Shown: positions 18,993 to 20,079 of the stretch, piece after piece
Layout: every line of letters starts with the position of its first letter
Numbering within the stretch: the first letter of the stretch is position 1
Source of the DNA: Pelargonium cotyledonis
Lineage: Eukaryota > Streptophyta > Magnoliopsida > Geraniales > Geraniaceae
NCBI GenBank assembly: GCA_036897625.1
Contig: JAYMTA010001430.1
Coordinates: forward strand, 1-20,079
DNA: 20,079 nucleotides
Direction of reading: 5' to 3'
Position numbers and translations under genes: made by a program
Notes under the pieces: model-generated
The model's input: the letters and a program-made list of their open reading frames with translations, nothing else
Databases searched by the model: none
What the model was told of the DNA's origin: nothing

Positions 18993-20079
18993 TTCATACT
19001 CGATTTTTTTGTACATCAAAGTCGTGTAGAGTGGCAACATATCATCTTTATATTGACTCATACAGTCTACAATTTTCGAATAACATCAAATGGACCTCCG
19101 AAACAATTTGAGTTTAAGATACAAAGAGACAAAAGATGCGGCCATATTTTCTACTAGTGATAGCTATGAACAAAAACATAAAATTGTGACATATTTAAAC
19201 TAGATTAGATTGATCAACTTTCGATATGTCTAAGATCCGATTGATTGTGTTTAACCACATTATTTGTCTTAAACAATTAAACAAAACTCCACTAAATGCC
19301 CTAACCGGATATGTGGGTCCAAATTAATTAACTTATATGAAACTATAATCAAAAGAAAATAAATAAATAGGTGAGACATAAGATCACACTCATGCATATA
19401 TGTCATGATCTACAAGATAGCAGCCATTGGCAAATTAAATGTGAAGGCCATTGATTTAGTAGTATCTTTGTTCCTTTTGTTTTCGTCAAGAAGAAGCCTA
19501 CAAAGCCTTCATTTTTGTGAAACAAATTCCATTTCGAATATGAGCATAATTCTATCACATATTCTCTTCTACGTGTCCACAATAATTTTCATTGACACAA
19601 TGTATTTGGATCTATGCTATATATTACTAGTTTTCGTCTTTGGACAAACCAATGAATGCGACCGTAACGTTATCCATACAAACAGCGTCGTTATTGACAT
19701 CTTTTAATACTTTATATGTCTCGATTTGAGAATGTGACCAATATTTTACTTTTATAAAAATTTAAAATTAATTAATTAGAAATGAAGTTTCTCTATTATA
19801 TTATGCTATGAGTTTAGGAGGACTCTTACATGAAAGACTATTCTTTGGAACATCAATAAGATTCATGAACAAAATTTGTAATCATAATCAAAACAAGCAA
19901 TTGATCACAAGGACACAATGAATTTACTTGATTTGTTTTAGCTACATATATCTACAAGTTGCACCTTACTTTTTTGAATTATCAACATTGTATTATTAGG
20001 TGAATGGTGTTGGGTCATTATTGGTGGAGTCCCACCACAAAGAAAAAGAAATGAAGTGGGCCTCACCACTTGAAAAAGA
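18993..20079. other. Spacer to window end, no gene seen
   Basis: AT-rich sequence with short hydrophobic frames only. The 100-codon frame at 19405-19707 has several hydrophobic runs but no family signature, no splice context and no upstream support. The extreme right end has a small palindrome, GTGGAGTCCCACCAC (20024-20038). It may be the distal promoter of a gene beyond the window. Confidence 0.4.

Noticed and set aside
19405..19707. 100-codon hydrophobic frame on the plus strand
   Set aside because: No family signature and AT-driven composition (Ile/Leu/Phe); length is unremarkable for this AT content.
1..20079. tRNA, rRNA or CRISPR-type arrays
   Set aside because: No cloverleaf with A/B boxes and no regularly spaced repeats were found by eye on either strand; short repeats present are adjacent tandems or transposon ends.

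Overview
The window is plant nuclear DNA. It is AT-rich, has GT-AG introns, Stowaway-type MITEs, a poly(A) retroposon with a perfect target-site duplication, and a CLE signalling-peptide gene. A eudicot is most likely; I cannot name the species from the sequence alone.

Layout. Positions 1-4600 are gene-poor and mostly transposon-derived: a 252-bp MITE (177-428), a foldback structure with 108-bp arms (671-1493), a Stowaway MITE (1978-2218) and a 1.57-kb element with ~115-bp inverted ends (2294-3867). Positions 4626-4891 are a cluster of short tandem repeats. A two-exon CLE peptide precursor lies on the minus strand at 5174-5576; its intron hides it from simple ORF calling. Positions 6298-14599 (minus) carry one very large seven-exon gene. 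Its leader probably extends to about 16.3 kb through further spliced exons and contains a spliced upstream ORF. From 16.3 kb to the right end I find no convincing gene, only a 643-bp retroposon flanked by 15-bp direct repeats (17554-18196) and a short duplication near 18.9 kb.

The large gene is the centrepiece. Splicing the seven coding exons, each with consensus splice sites and consistent phase, gives an uninterrupted 2315-residue protein. In order it has: an FAD-binding amine-oxidase-like domain (1-~455); a fatty-acyl-AMP-ligase-type adenylation domain (~490-1075); an acyl/peptidyl carrier domain with a phosphopantetheine serine (S1156); membrane segments plus a left-handed beta-helix; a second membrane/beta-helix unit; a catalase-like domain (~1748-2068) that keeps a distal His and Asn; and a third membrane segment/beta-helix unit at the C-terminus. 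The layout after the oxidase resembles bacterial poly-lysine-synthetase (Pls)-type nonribosomal enzymes. The oxidase part has five introns, whereas the Pls-like 1851 residues occupy two huge exons. A plausible job, by inference, is activation of a fatty or carboxylic acid, its tethering to a carrier on a membrane, and oxidative modification. The product is unknown to me.
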